This document shows positions 35,185 to 43,776 of a stretch of DNA of 64,000 bases, piece by piece. The stretch is from Clostridium_AD frigoriphilum (GTDB taxonomy: Bacteria; Bacillota; Clostridia; Clostridiales; Clostridiaceae), in the NCBI RefSeq assembly GCF_036541405.1, contig NZ_JAZHFS010000007.1, positions 1-64,000 of the forward strand, given 5' to 3'. Each line of letters opens with the position of its first letter. Position 1 is the stretch's first letter. Under the pieces are notes generated by a model that saw nothing but the letters and a program-made list of their open reading frames with translations, did not search any database and was not told the DNA's origin. Made by a program: the position numbers and the translations under genes.

Positions 35185-36243
35185 TTGAAAAAATTATTTA
35201 CCGAATTTAATATTAAAAATATAAAATTGAAGAATCGTATTTGTGTTCCTCCAATGGTTGTTGGATTCAGACCTGATGGATATGTAGCAGTTGAAAATGT
35301 AGAACGTTATGAAAAGTTAGCTAAAGGTGGAGCAGGACTTATAATTCAAGAGGCTACTTGTGTTAATAATGATGGAAAATTATCTGGAAATCAACTTGGA
35401 ATATGGGAAGATGATCAGATTGAAGGACTAAAAAAAATTGTAGATGTAGTTCACGAAGAAAACTGTCCAATATTTCTTCAAATTCATCATGCAGGAGTTG
35501 TTGGAATATCAAACGACCCAATGTGTCCAAGTCCTTATGAATATAAAAATTATGCAGGAAATATAGTTGTTGGACGCGTTATGACTAGTGAAGATATAAA
35601 ATCTATACAAAATGATTTTGTGAAAGCTGCAGGAAGAGCTTACAAAGCCGGATATGATGGTATTGAACTTCATGGATGTCATGCATATTTAATAAGCCAA
35701 TTTTTAGATAAAAAAGTAAATAAACGAACTGACAAATATGGCACTAACCCTGAAAAATTTGTGATAGAAATACTAGATGAAATTAGAAAAACAACACCGA
35801 AAGAATTTATTGTCGGAATTCGTTTGGGAGGATTTGAACCACTAATAGAAGACGGAATACATTACGCTAAAATATTAGAAAAAAGTGGAATAGATTTCCT
35901 TGACATTTCTTATGGATTTATGAGCGAACAGGAAATGCACGTAAATGAGGAATATAAATACTCTAATGCTGTTTATGCAGCCCAGAGGATTAAAGAAGTA
36001 GTTTCAATTCCAGTATTTGCAGTTGATGGAATTAATTCAGGTGAAATTGCAGAACAAATATTAACTGATACAAATGTTGACATTGTAGATATTGCTAGAG
36101 GATTTCTTATAAATCCTAATTGGGCAAATGATGCCAAGGAAGGAAAAGATACCGGCAAATGTTTGAAATGTGCAAAATGTATGTGGTTTGGTCAGTCTAA
36201 GGTTTGTGCAGGTAAGGTTATATTTGAGAAAAATAATAAATAA
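35185..36243 (+). CDS. Old yellow enzyme-type NADH:flavin oxidoreductase
   Basis: A 352-residue FMN TIM barrel. IKLKNRICVPPMV near the start, QIHHAG, GYDGIELHGCHAYLISQFLD with the active-site HxxH/N region, and RLGGFEP are family marks. The C-terminus ends with CLKCAKCMWFG...C, a cysteine cluster at the position used for an iron-sulfur site in larger relatives, but the second Rossmann domain is absent. TTG at 35185 is 10 nt after AGGAG; a GTG at 35176 is too close. Divergent from HxlR, which suggests induction by reactive electrophiles or oxidants. Confidence 0.85.
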   Translation: MKKLFTEFNIKNIKLKNRICVPPMVVGFRPDGYVAVENVERYEKLAKGGAGLIIQEATCVNNDGKLSGNQLGIWEDDQIEGLKKIVDVVHEENCPIFLQIHHAGVVGISNDPMCPSPYEYKNYAGNIVVGRVMTSEDIKSIQNDFVKAAGRAYKAGYDGIELHGCHAYLISQFLDKKVNKRTDKYGTNPEKFVIEILDEIRKTTPKEFIVGIRLGGFEPLIEDGIHYAKILEKSGIDFLDISYGFMSEQEMHVNEEYKYSNAVYAAQRIKEVVSIPVFAVDGINSGEIAEQILTDTNVDIVDIARGFLINPNWANDAKEGKDTGKCLKCAKCMWFGQSKVCAGKVIFEKNNK

Positions 36244-36247
36244 GATT

Positions 36248-36281
36248 AATAGGCTTTAGGATTGTCATCCTAAAGCCTATT
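36248..36281. terminator. Bidirectional terminator, flavin oxidoreductase/pirin
   Basis: AATAGGCTTTAGGAT paired perfectly with ATCCTAAAGCCTATT around TGTC, then a T-rich run. Confidence 0.88.
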
Positions 36282-36312
36282 ATAATTTTTCTATTATTAA
36301 TCTAGCCGTCTC

Positions 36313-37011
36313 CTAAGCTTTTTTCATCTCTACAATAATAAAATGTGAAAGCGCATCTGCCTTTATCTTTATATCCTCTTCAACAATTTCCATGGCATCT
36401 CTTTCATTTAGAATAATACCATTAATATTTGATTTTCCTTCTATTTGAACTAAATAAGCTTGCCTATCTGCTTTTACACAATAATCAATTACACTTCTCT
36501 CATCTAATTCTAATGTAAATATATTTATATCCTGGTTTACCTTTACAACTGCTTCACCTTGGTTACTTGATACCATATGAAGCCATTTGTTTTTTCTATC
36601 ATTCCATTCAAATTTATATTCACCATAATTGGGTTTATGTCCTTCTTTATCAGGCAATATCCATATTTGAAGAAATCTCGCTACCTCTTTTCCTAAATTA
36701 TGCTCACTGTGATAAACTCCTGTACCTGCGCTCATATATTGCACATCACCACGCTTTAGTTTACCTTTATTACCCATACTATCACCGTGAGTTAACTCTC
36801 CTTTAACAACATAGGATATAATCTCCATATTTTGATGAGGATGCATATCAAATCCAGTATTAGGATTAATTAAATCATCATTTATCACTCTTAATACTCC
36901 AAATCCCATGTTATTTGGGTTATAATACTCTGCAAATGAAAAGTGAAATTTGCTCCTTAACCATCCTAAATTACTTGACCCCATTTTTCCGCTTTCTAAT
37001 TTTCTTAACAT
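36313..37011 (-). CDS. Pirin-family protein
   Basis: A 232-residue bicupin protein. The N-terminal cupin carries the metal-binding HPHQNMEIISYVVKGEL and HSEHN segments; the C-terminal cupin is degenerate. Bacterial pirins such as YhhW and YhaK are metal-binding, with quercetinase or regulatory roles. ATG follows GAAAGGAGAGGTTACA. A palindrome TACTAATTAGTA at 37035-37046 lies just upstream, nearly identical to one before the MarR gene, so the MarR protein probably represses both. Confidence 0.88.
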   Translation of the reverse strand: MLRKLESGKMGSSNLGWLRSKFHFSFAEYYNPNNMGFGVLRVINDDLINPNTGFDMHPHQNMEIISYVVKGELTHGDSMGNKGKLKRGDVQYMSAGTGVYHSEHNLGKEVARFLQIWILPDKEGHKPNYGEYKFEWNDRKNKWLHMVSSNQGEAVVKVNQDINIFTLELDERSVIDYCVKADRQAYLVQIEGKSNINGIILNERDAMEIVEEDIKIKADALSHFIIVEMKKA

Positions 37012-37034
37012 TGTAACCTCTCCTTTCAGTTTAT

Positions 37035-37046
37035 TACTAATTAGTA
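37035..37046. promoter_or_regulatory. TACTAATTAGTA operator upstream of pirin gene
   Basis: A perfect 12-bp palindrome, 24 nt upstream of the pirin start. It matches the sequence before marR at 37537-37548 at 11 of 12 positions. Confidence 0.6.
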
Positions 37047-37076
37047 CTATTTAATCGAAATATATGGTGTATATAT

Positions 37077-37523
37077 TTATACACCTGATAATTTTTTCAA
37101 TAAACTTATTAAATTTATCTTTTCTTCTGATGTTAAGTTACTGAAAATTTCATTTATATTTTTTATATGTTTTGGGAATATATTGCTTATGAGGTTTCTT
37201 CCTTCCTCAGTAATACTTATCAAATTAACTCGTCGATCTTTTGGGTCAGAACATCTCTTAACAAGATTTACCTTAGCTAAATTATCTATAACAACAGTCA
37301 TATTTCCACCTGTTGAAAGGATCTTATCCATTATTTCACTAATTCTTAAATCTCCTTTATGATATAATATCTCAAGCACTGCAAACTGAGAAACTGTTAA
37401 CCCTCCCCCTTTGATAGTTTTATATTCTTTTTTATGAACATCATGAGTACATCTACTTAATGCTATTAATGCCTTTAAATTTAAATCTACTAATTCACCA
37501 TAAGTATTTTTTTCTTTATCCAT
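37077..37523 (-). CDS. MarR-family transcriptional regulator
   Basis: A 148-residue winged-helix repressor: GLTVSQFAVLEILYHKG, RISEIMDKILSTGGNMTVVIDNLAK, CSDPKDRRVNLISITEEG. It lies upstream of the pirin gene on the same strand. A TACTAACTAGTA element just before its own start and a matching one before pirin suggest autoregulation and pirin control. In other bacteria such pairs respond to phenolics or oxidants. Confidence 0.9.
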   Translation of the reverse strand: MDKEKNTYGELVDLNLKALIALSRCTHDVHKKEYKTIKGGGLTVSQFAVLEILYHKGDLRISEIMDKILSTGGNMTVVIDNLAKVNLVKRCSDPKDRRVNLISITEEGRNLISNIFPKHIKNINEIFSNLTSEEKINLISLLKKLSGV

Positions 37524-37536
37524 ATTTATAATATAC

Positions 37537-37548
37537 TACTAACTAGTA
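37537..37548. promoter_or_regulatory. TACTAACTAGTA operator upstream of marR
   Basis: Near-palindromic 12-mer with arms TACTA and TAGTA, 13 nt upstream of the marR start; counterpart of the site at 37035. Confidence 0.6.
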
Positions 37549-37607
37549 ATATCGTCAATCTTTTTTGATTATAATAATAAAAAATAATAAATAAAATTAA
37601 TTGTTTA

Positions 37608-37636
37608 TTGACAAATTATTTATAATATGGTATATT
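37608..37636 (+). promoter_or_regulatory. Promoter of the T-box leader
   Basis: TTGACA at 37608-37613 and TATATT at 37631-37636 are separated by 17 nt. Transcription would begin just before the T-box. Confidence 0.7.
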
Positions 37637-37644
37637 TCATTACA

Positions 37645-37928
37645 ACATAAATAACAAATTTGATGACGAGAAAGAGTACGTTTTAGTATCTGTTCTAAAG
37701 AGAGTTGACAATTGGTGAGAGTCAACGTTCAGTCTATAATCGAAAATCATCTCTGAGAAGTAAACCTGAAGTATAATAAGGTTTAATGGTCGTCCACCAT
37801 TAAAAGGAACAGATATTGATTGGTATCTTGCTAAGTGCTATTAAAGTTAGACATTATAATTTTAATGGATTTTGGGTGGTAACACGTGCATATTTTGCTC
37901 GTCCCTTTTATAGGGACGGGCTTTTTTT
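37645..37928 (+). ncRNA. T-box riboswitch leader upstream of brnQ
   Basis: The leader contains GATGACGAGAAAGAGTACG at the base of stem I, an AGAGAGTT element, the T-box core GGGTGGTAACACG (37874-37886) and a terminator, GCTCGTCCC/GGGACGGGC, with a T run at 37897-37928. UGGU in the core can pair with the ACCA end of an uncharged tRNA with discriminator A. The specifier loop around 37741-37752 reads CGAAAATCATCT; an AUC (isoleucine) specifier is likely given the carrier downstream, but other readings are possible. Uncharged tRNA would allow read-through into brnQ. Confidence 0.88.
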
Positions 37929-38011
37929 ATTTTAAAGGGGGTGGTTTAGTGGACAGTGACATTAGCGATATAATAACATACACAAAAAATAAAATTTTTG
38001 GAGGAATTAAT

Positions 38012-39349
38012 ATGAATAAATTATCAAGAAAAAATTTACTGCTAGTTAGTTTAATGTTATTTTCAATGTTTTTTGGAGCTGGAAACTTAATCTTCCCACC
38101 AGTCCTCGGACAAATGTCTGGTACAAATCTTTTACTTTCGCTCTCCGGCTTCCTTGCCTCGGCAGTAGGTCTACCAATTCTTGCTGTAGCTGTTGTTGCA
38201 AAAGCTGATGGTCTTCAAAATTTAGCTAGTAGAATTAATAAACCCTTCGCACTTATTTTCACATTATTAATCTATTTATCAATAGGACCATTTTTAGGCA
38301 TACCTCGTGCCGCTAGTTTATCTTTTGAAACTAGCATAGCACCATTTTTACCTACATCAGTTACTGGTGGAGCTTTACCTCTTTTTTTATATACAGTGTG
38401 CTTCTTTGGTTTATCATTTTGGCTAAGTATGAATCCTAATAAATTAGTAGATCGTTTTGGAAAGATACTAACCCCTGCTATCTTAATACTAATATTTATA
38501 ATATTCATAGGTAGTTTAGTTAACCCTCTTGGTAGTTTTAGTGCCCCAATTGGAGATTATGCTAGCTTCCCTGTTTTAAAGGGATTTTTGGATGGATACA
38601 TGACTATGGATGCCATCGCTGCACTTAATTTCGGGATAGTTGTTGCATTAGTTTTAAAGAAACAAGGCATTACAGATAAAAAAGCTTTAAGCACTTATAC
38701 AATAAAAGCTGGACTTATAGCTGGTCTTGTTTTAACTGTAATATATTTAATGCTTTCCTGCCTAGGCGCTGCTGCTCAAACTAAATTTGGCAATACAACA
38801 AATGGAGCACAAACATTAACAAAGGTAGTTTCTTATCTTTTTAATACAAATGGCCTAATAATACTTGGATTAACTTTTGGATTAGCTTGCCTTACAACCT
38901 GCGTTGGTCTTATAACATCATGCAGTGAATATTTTTCAAGGATAATTCCAAAGGTTAGTTATAAAGTTTGGGTTACTACAATAACACTATCTAGTATGCT
39001 ATTTGCAAACGTAGGCTTAACTAACATATTAAAGATATCGGTACCTGTTTTATCAGCTATATATCCTATGGCAATAGTGCTTATTATACTAGCATTCACC
39101 CATAACTTATTTAAAGGTTATAACTCAGTATATTCATTCAGCATGCTATTTACTGCTGTTTTTAGTATATCTGATTCATTAAATCAAGTTGGACTTAAAA
39201 TATCATTTTTAAGTTCTATGCCTTTAGCAAAACAAGGTCTTGTTTGGGTAATACCAGCTTTAGTTGGTACTCTATTGGGATTGCTATATAGCATTATAAA
39301 AGAAGTTTCTTTTTCAAAAGAAACCCCTTTAAATGAATATAACAAATAA
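38012..39349 (+). CDS. brnQ: Branched-chain amino acid carrier BrnQ, T-box controlled
   Basis: A 445-residue, 12-helix carrier beginning MNKLSRKNLLLVSLMLFSMF and carrying FFGAGNLIFPPVLG. It imports Leu, Ile and Val. ATG at 38012 follows GGAGGAATTAAT. An in-frame GTG at 37949 after GGGGGTGGTTTA could add 21 residues, but the shorter form matches the family. It is a paralogue of the carrier at 16234, which has no T-box. A perfect terminator follows. Confidence 0.9.
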   Translation: MNKLSRKNLLLVSLMLFSMFFGAGNLIFPPVLGQMSGTNLLLSLSGFLASAVGLPILAVAVVAKADGLQNLASRINKPFALIFTLLIYLSIGPFLGIPRAASLSFETSIAPFLPTSVTGGALPLFLYTVCFFGLSFWLSMNPNKLVDRFGKILTPAILILIFIIFIGSLVNPLGSFSAPIGDYASFPVLKGFLDGYMTMDAIAALNFGIVVALVLKKQGITDKKALSTYTIKAGLIAGLVLTVIYLMLSCLGAAAQTKFGNTTNGAQTLTKVVSYLFNTNGLIILGLTFGLACLTTCVGLITSCSEYFSRIIPKVSYKVWVTTITLSSMLFANVGLTNILKISVPVLSAIYPMAIVLIILAFTHNLFKGYNSVYSFSMLFTAVFSISDSLNQVGLKISFLSSMPLAKQGLVWVIPALVGTLLGLLYSIIKEVSFSKETPLNEYNK

Positions 39350-39390
39350 AATAACAAGCTAATACCTACTATAGGTGTTAGCTTGTTATT
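39350..39390 (+). terminator. Terminator after T-box brnQ
   Basis: AATAACAAGCTAA paired with TTAGCTTGTTATT, with an inner CCT/AGG pairing, followed by TTTT. Confidence 0.88.
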
Positions 39391-39468
39391 TTTTATAAAT
39401 ATATTTAAGTTCCACCATCTAAATATTATAAGGCCAGCCCCCTTAACTTAAAAACTACATGAAGACTA

Positions 39469-40200
39469 TTAATGACGAATTCTAAAATTTATTTTCCTTT
39501 GAGAAATCTTATAGGATAAAAACAATAAAATTATTGAGATAAGCATATATATTAATTTAACCTTTAATATTCCACCTTTCTCATAATCATAGTAAGAATA
39601 TATATGTCCTAATATCCCATTTGTTTTTGTAATCTTACATCTCCATAAACCCTCTTCAATTAAGTAATAAGCAGTAATTAAACATGTACTTACTGCTATG
39701 TCTCTTGAGATAAGCAATATAAATATACTTAATGATATAACAAAAATATTAGTGGTGATTGAATATAGAAGTATTTCATTTATTGGAGGTAGTGTTTCAT
39801 TTGCCCTAATCATTCCTTTATATAAAAAGTAAATATTGAAGAAGGAAATAAGATACAAAATTGTATACATTATTAATATTGAACCCAACTTCCTTATCAT
39901 AAATTTGTTAGGCTTACTTCCACCAACCACTAAAGCTATTTCTTCCATGCTGTTATTAAAATCTGAACCTAAAAAGAAAAATATCAGTATTATAAATAAC
40001 ATTAGAAGATATACATCACAATAAACGTATAGATTTTGTGGAATTATATTTCCAACCCCTGCAGGCCCATTGTATGAAGGAATAAATTTATCTGGCATTA
40101 TTCTTATAATTATATTAAAAAATAGCACAAGGTAAGTTATTATATACAGTAAATTCTTAGTTAGCATATTATTTTGAAACTTTAAATAGAATTTAATCAT
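39469..40200 (-). CDS. ABC-2-type permease, small
   Basis: A 243-residue, six-helix membrane protein. It starts at the stop of the ATPase gene (4-nt overlap at 40197) and forms the last gene of a three-gene ABC operon. No family-specific motif beyond the ABC-2 pattern. The substrate is unknown. Confidence 0.72.
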   Translation of the reverse strand: MIKFYLKFQNNMLTKNLLYIITYLVLFFNIIIRIMPDKFIPSYNGPAGVGNIIPQNLYVYCDVYLLMLFIILIFFFLGSDFNNSMEEIALVVGGSKPNKFMIRKLGSILIMYTILYLISFFNIYFLYKGMIRANETLPPINEILLYSITTNIFVISLSIFILLISRDIAVSTCLITAYYLIEEGLWRCKITKTNGILGHIYSYYDYEKGGILKVKLIYMLISIILLFLSYKISQRKINFRIRH

Positions 40201-41084
40201 TTCTTTACTCCATTTCCTTTTAGCCTACTATGTATTATATACGCATCCTGTAAATTCACCTTAACTTTTACAGAATCAGGTGTTAAAGGCTCTTCACTTA
40301 TATATTTTATGTGTGAGAAATTCGAAGAATTTAATGTTGTAAGAATATTACCAGAAGCATTTATTTTATTAAGTGTATCAACATCTACATCACTTTCCCA
40401 TAACAATTCACTTACTTCATTTATAAAATTTTCTTTTGTACCCTTATAAATTAATTCACCTGCTTTTATTACTAGTAAGTAATTGCAATAGTATTCAATA
40501 TCTTCAACTATATGAGTTGTAACTAATACTATTCTATTTTTACTTATAACTGGAAATAGTTCTCTAATAATATTTCTTTGTTCCGGGTCAAGTCCCACAG
40601 TAGGTTCATCTACTATGATTAAGTTAGGGTCACCAATGAGCACCTGTGCAAACCCTAATTTTTGTTTCATTCCGCCTGAATATTGTTTAATCTTCCTATC
40701 TATATACTCATTCATATCTAACTTATCTATAATTTCATCAAGATGTTTTTTTATGTTCTTTTTATTCCAATCAAGTTTTAAACTACCTATTATTTCTAAA
40801 AACTCTCGACCTTTTAAATTTTCATAGGTAGAAAAATCCTGAGGTAAATACCCTATATTTTTTCTTACTTCTTTTAAATCTTTTTTATAATTTAAATCAT
40901 TTAAAAAAATATCTCCACCCTGAATCGCAAATAGCGTTGTTAGAAGCTTAAGTGTTGTAGTTTTACCTGCGCCATTAGGTCCGAGTATTCCTACTAGACC
41001 CTCTTTCACTTCAAAAGAAATATCTCTTAGTGCCTCTACATTTCCATATTTATAATTTAAATTACTTACATTTAAAGTATTCAT
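40197..41084 (-). CDS. ABC transporter ATP-binding protein
   Basis: About 295 residues, with Walker A GPNGAGKTT, Q-loop YLPQD, signature YSGGMKQKLGFAQ, Walker B LIIVDEPTVGLDP and switch His in TTHIVED. ATG at 41084 is preferred because GAGGAG precedes it by about 8 nt; ATG/GTG codons at 41090 lie too close. It sits between the large M1-like permease gene and the small permease gene, and serves one or both. Confidence 0.9.
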   Translation of the reverse strand: MNTLNVSNLNYKYGNVEALRDISFEVKEGLVGILGPNGAGKTTTLKLLTTLFAIQGGDIFLNDLNYKKDLKEVRKNIGYLPQDFSTYENLKGREFLEIIGSLKLDWNKKNIKKHLDEIIDKLDMNEYIDRKIKQYSGGMKQKLGFAQVLIGDPNLIIVDEPTVGLDPEQRNIIRELFPVISKNRIVLVTTHIVEDIEYYCNYLLVIKAGELIYKGTKENFINEVSELLWESDVDVDTLNKINASGNILTTLNSSNFSHIKYISEEPLTPDSVKVKVNLQDAYIIHSRLKGNGVKK

Positions 41085-41104
41085 TCCCACTACTCCTCAC
41101 TCTA

Positions 41105-42712
41105 TCATTCTGCTGAATATAAAAACATTTTTTCATAAGGCTTATCCATTTTAGCTTCTGGAATAAACGGTGATAGTAAAATCTTATTTATTGGGTTGTT
41201 TTTTGTTTTAAGATAATCAATTAAATCATTACATTTATCGTTGCTATTAATATATTCTTCATTACCAATAAATAAATACCCTTTATACGTTCTATCTGAT
41301 ATATTACCACTAATTAAAACAACTTCCCTATCTTTCCCTTGAAATTCATATTGATTTGCTTTGCTTTTTTGATTTGCTTTGCTTTTTTCATTTAGATTAG
41401 AATATATTTTGTTTTTTCCAGCATACTTTATATTTATATTATATTCTTTATCTGTATCATCGTTTAATTTTGGGTACCATTCAAAAGCATCAGCCAAAAA
41501 AAACGAATTATTCCTCACATAAAATAACTTTTGACCTTGTAACCAACTTGTGTTTATTTCTCCTTCATAAGATACTTTCATGTTTATTATTTCATTGTTT
41601 TTATATTCTCTTGGAAGCGTTACTATAAAGCTATGGTTAGTCCTTTTAAATTTCAATTTTTTTCCCTGAACTTCTATTTTGGATATATCTAATTTTTCAT
41701 ATAATCCTAATTCTAAAGAATTAACTCCAGATCCATTAACTTTTATCTCCATTTCACAATCATTCTTTAATTTATTAGTAATATCGAGATTCATATTATA
41801 TTTATCAATATAATAGCCGCATTTATTTTCACTAAAGAAAGTTTCATGTTTATTGTTACTATATTTAGCCGCCATACCATTATTTCTTGATGTTATATCA
41901 TAATAACTGGGCCTCATTAAATATATACTCCTACCCAAATATATACAAGAAATAGCAATTAAACCTAAAACACCTATCCGAAATAAAGTGTTTTTTATAT
42001 TTTCCTTTTTTCTGTATTGGTAAGCATAAGGTAATATTAATAAACTAAATGAAATCATTAGCCATAAAATATTATGATATAAATAACTCTTATCATAACT
42101 TATAACATCAAAAACACCTGGAAATGTTCTTATATTAATAAGAGGAACTATAATATTTGATGTTTTATAAAAATTACATAATATTAAAAATACTAAAATT
42201 ACGGATATGAACCCTATTACCTCACCCAGATACTTGCTAATAGTTTGTCCTATAAATAGCCCAACACAAGTGCATACCACTAAGAAAACTATAGTATTAA
42301 TAATATATCCTATGCTTTGATACAAAAAATACCCTATAGAAACTTTACAAATAACCCCAAATACCACAAGTACTATTATATTTAAAATCAAAAGGAATCC
42401 CTCAATTATTGATAATGTTAGAAGCTTGCTTAACATTATTCTTTTATGAGAAATATCCATGATTTCAAAAATATCATTGTGACTTTGTCCAATTTTCATG
42501 CACAATAGCAAAATAGGTACCATTATCAAATTTAATGGTAGCCAAGAAAATTTAATTAACCCAACTACTGATAAAAATGTAACATCTCCTAATTTCATGC
42601 TACTTATTGTTTGCTGAATACCAAAAGCATATAAAGCAGCAATAACCCATATAAGTTTTCCTCTTTTAAAATTAGTAATTTCATATTTAATTAGAGCATT
42701 AATCTTTCTCAA
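41105..42712 (-). CDS. ABC permease fused to a truncated M1-peptidase-like domain
   Basis: About 535 residues. The N-terminal 260 residues are a permease with six or seven helices. After one more helix, the C-terminal 250 residues form an exported beta-rich domain (NMNLDITNKLKNDCEMEIKV; DAFEWYPKLN) resembling the N-terminal domain of M1 aminopeptidases. The protein ends at MFLYSAE, before any HExxH zinc motif. Full-length permease-M1 fusions are known in this family; here the catalytic domain is absent and the next gene follows at once. Start TTG at 42712 (AGGTGAGAACA) or GTG at 42721. It contains a tandem 18-nt duplication (41353-41388). Confidence 0.65.
   Translation of the reverse strand: MRKINALIKYEITNFKRGKLIWVIAALYAFGIQQTISSMKLGDVTFLSVVGLIKFSWLPLNLIMVPILLLCMKIGQSHNDIFEIMDISHKRIMLSKLLTLSIIEGFLLILNIIVLVVFGVICKVSIGYFLYQSIGYIINTIVFLVVCTCVGLFIGQTISKYLGEVIGFISVILVFLILCNFYKTSNIIVPLINIRTFPGVFDVISYDKSYLYHNILWLMISFSLLILPYAYQYRKKENIKNTLFRIGVLGLIAISCIYLGRSIYLMRPSYYDITSRNNGMAAKYSNNKHETFFSENKCGYYIDKYNMNLDITNKLKNDCEMEIKVNGSGVNSLELGLYEKLDISKIEVQGKKLKFKRTNHSFIVTLPREYKNNEIINMKVSYEGEINTSWLQGQKLFYVRNNSFFLADAFEWYPKLNDDTDKEYNINIKYAGKNKIYSNLNEKSKANQKSKANQYEFQGKDREVVLISGNISDRTYKGYLFIGNEEYINSNDKCNDLIDYLKTKNNPINKILLSPFIPEAKMDKPYEKMFLYSAE
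41353..41388 (-). repeat. Perfect 18-nt tandem duplication inside the M1-like permease gene
   Basis: GATTTGCTTTGCTTTTTT occurs twice in a row, encoding KSKANQ twice. The in-frame duplication of six residues is probably recent slippage. Confidence 0.85.
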
Positions 42713-42799
42713 TGTTCTCACCTACCCTTTTACATACTTGGTAAAAGAATAGCATACCGCCCATTAACTGTCAATTGCATTATAAATATGTTATATTAT

Positions 42800-42812
42800 A
42801 TACTAATAGTAT
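42800..42812. promoter_or_regulatory. ATACTA-A-TAGTAT palindrome upstream of the ABC operon
   Basis: A perfect 13-bp palindrome about 90 nt upstream of the ABC operon start and just after the HxlR stop. Its arms also occur (reversed order) at 43183-43201 before HxlR. Confidence 0.45.
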
Positions 42813-42832
42813 GTTTTATTGCTTTTTTATAC

Positions 42833-43171
42833 CTATTCATTTTTAAGCGATTCAATATACTTATCTCCCCAAATTCTAAACTGTTCTAATACTGGATCGA
42901 ACGCTTTTCCTAGGTCTGTTAGTGAATACTCCACCTTTGGTGGAATTTCCGAATAAACATGTCGACTAATCAATCCATAATCTTCTAACATTCTTAATTG
43001 CTTTGTTAATGTAGCCTGTGTTATATCGCCTATTCCTCTTTGTAACTCGCCATACCGTAATGCTCCATCACTCAAATGATACAAAATTAGTATTGACCAT
43101 TTTCCCGAAAATATTTTTTGCGCTGTAAAATATGGGCATTTCCCAAAAAGACTATTTTTACTCTCCATCAT
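42833..43171 (-). CDS. HxlR-family transcriptional regulator
   Basis: About 112 residues: CPYFTAQKIFSGKWSILILYHL, RYGELQRGIGDITQATLTKQL, KVEYSLTDLG. A conserved N-terminal Cys (GKCPY) could sense thiol stress. ATG at 43171 follows GGAGGGAACT; an ATG at 43183 has no binding site. It is divergent from a PPOX-family gene, its likely target, and upstream of the ABC operon on the same strand. Confidence 0.88.
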   Translation of the reverse strand: MMESKNSLFGKCPYFTAQKIFSGKWSILILYHLSDGALRYGELQRGIGDITQATLTKQLRMLEDYGLISRHVYSEIPPKVEYSLTDLGKAFDPVLEQFRIWGDKYIESLKNE

Positions 43172-43182
43172 AGTTCCCTCCA

Positions 43183-43201
43183 TAGTATCTTTTATATACT
43201 A
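43183..43201. promoter_or_regulatory. TAGTAT-N7-ATACTA operator before HxlR/PPOX
   Basis: Six-base inverted arms lie in the divergent region next to the HxlR ribosome binding site, and share arms with 42800-42812. Likely HxlR site. Confidence 0.45.
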
Positions 43202-43296
43202 ACATTAACAAAAGATCGTACTTGTTATTTTAGATATACATGGTATTATTAGTGTGTAATCAATCTTAACACACATATATGAGAGGAGCAACAATT

Positions 43297-43698
43297 ATGA
43301 ATAAAGCATTAGAATTTTTACAAGAAAGTGGTATTTTTTACTTAGCAACTACTGAAGGTAACCAACCAAGAGTTAGACCATTTGGTGCTGTTTTTGAATA
43401 TGAAGAAAAATTGTACATTGTCACAAACAACACAAAAAAATGTTTTAAACAAATGTTAGAAAATCCTAAAGTTGAGATGTCTGGTATGAATAAAAAAGGA
43501 CAATGGATTCGTGTTACTGGAGAAGTCGCAAATGATGAGAGACGTGAAGTAAAAGAATTGGCACTTCAAGCTGTTCCATCTTTAAAAACTATGTATAACA
43601 TTGATGATGGAATTTTTGCAGTTTTATACTTTACAAAAGGAACAGCTACTATTTCTTCTTTTACAGCTCAGCCTGAAACATTCTCACTATATATATAA
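43297..43698 (+). CDS. Pyridoxamine 5'-phosphate oxidase-like flavin-binding protein
   Basis: A 133-residue split-barrel protein: FYLATTEGNQPRVRPFGAVF, KLYIVTNNTKKCFKQMLENP, WIRVTGEV. Single-domain members bind FMN or F420-like cofactors and act as small reductases. ATG at 43297 follows GAGAGGAGCAACAATT; the longer frame from 43279 is less likely. Divergent from HxlR, which suggests stress induction. Confidence 0.85.
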   Translation: MNKALEFLQESGIFYLATTEGNQPRVRPFGAVFEYEEKLYIVTNNTKKCFKQMLENPKVEMSGMNKKGQWIRVTGEVANDERREVKELALQAVPSLKTMYNIDDGIFAVLYFTKGTATISSFTAQPETFSLYI

Positions 43699-43733
43699 AC
43701 CAATCCACCCGTAAGCCAGGTTGTTGGTTATAT

Positions 43734-43776
43734 AAAAAAGCTATTCCAATCTTTTAAAGGTTGAAATAGCTTTTTT
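43734..43776. terminator. Bidirectional terminator, PPOX/metallo-hydrolase
   Basis: AAAAAAGCTATT paired with AATAGCTTTTTT, with an inner CCAATCTTTT/AAAGGTTG pairing. The stem includes the last codons of the minus-strand gene. Confidence 0.85.
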
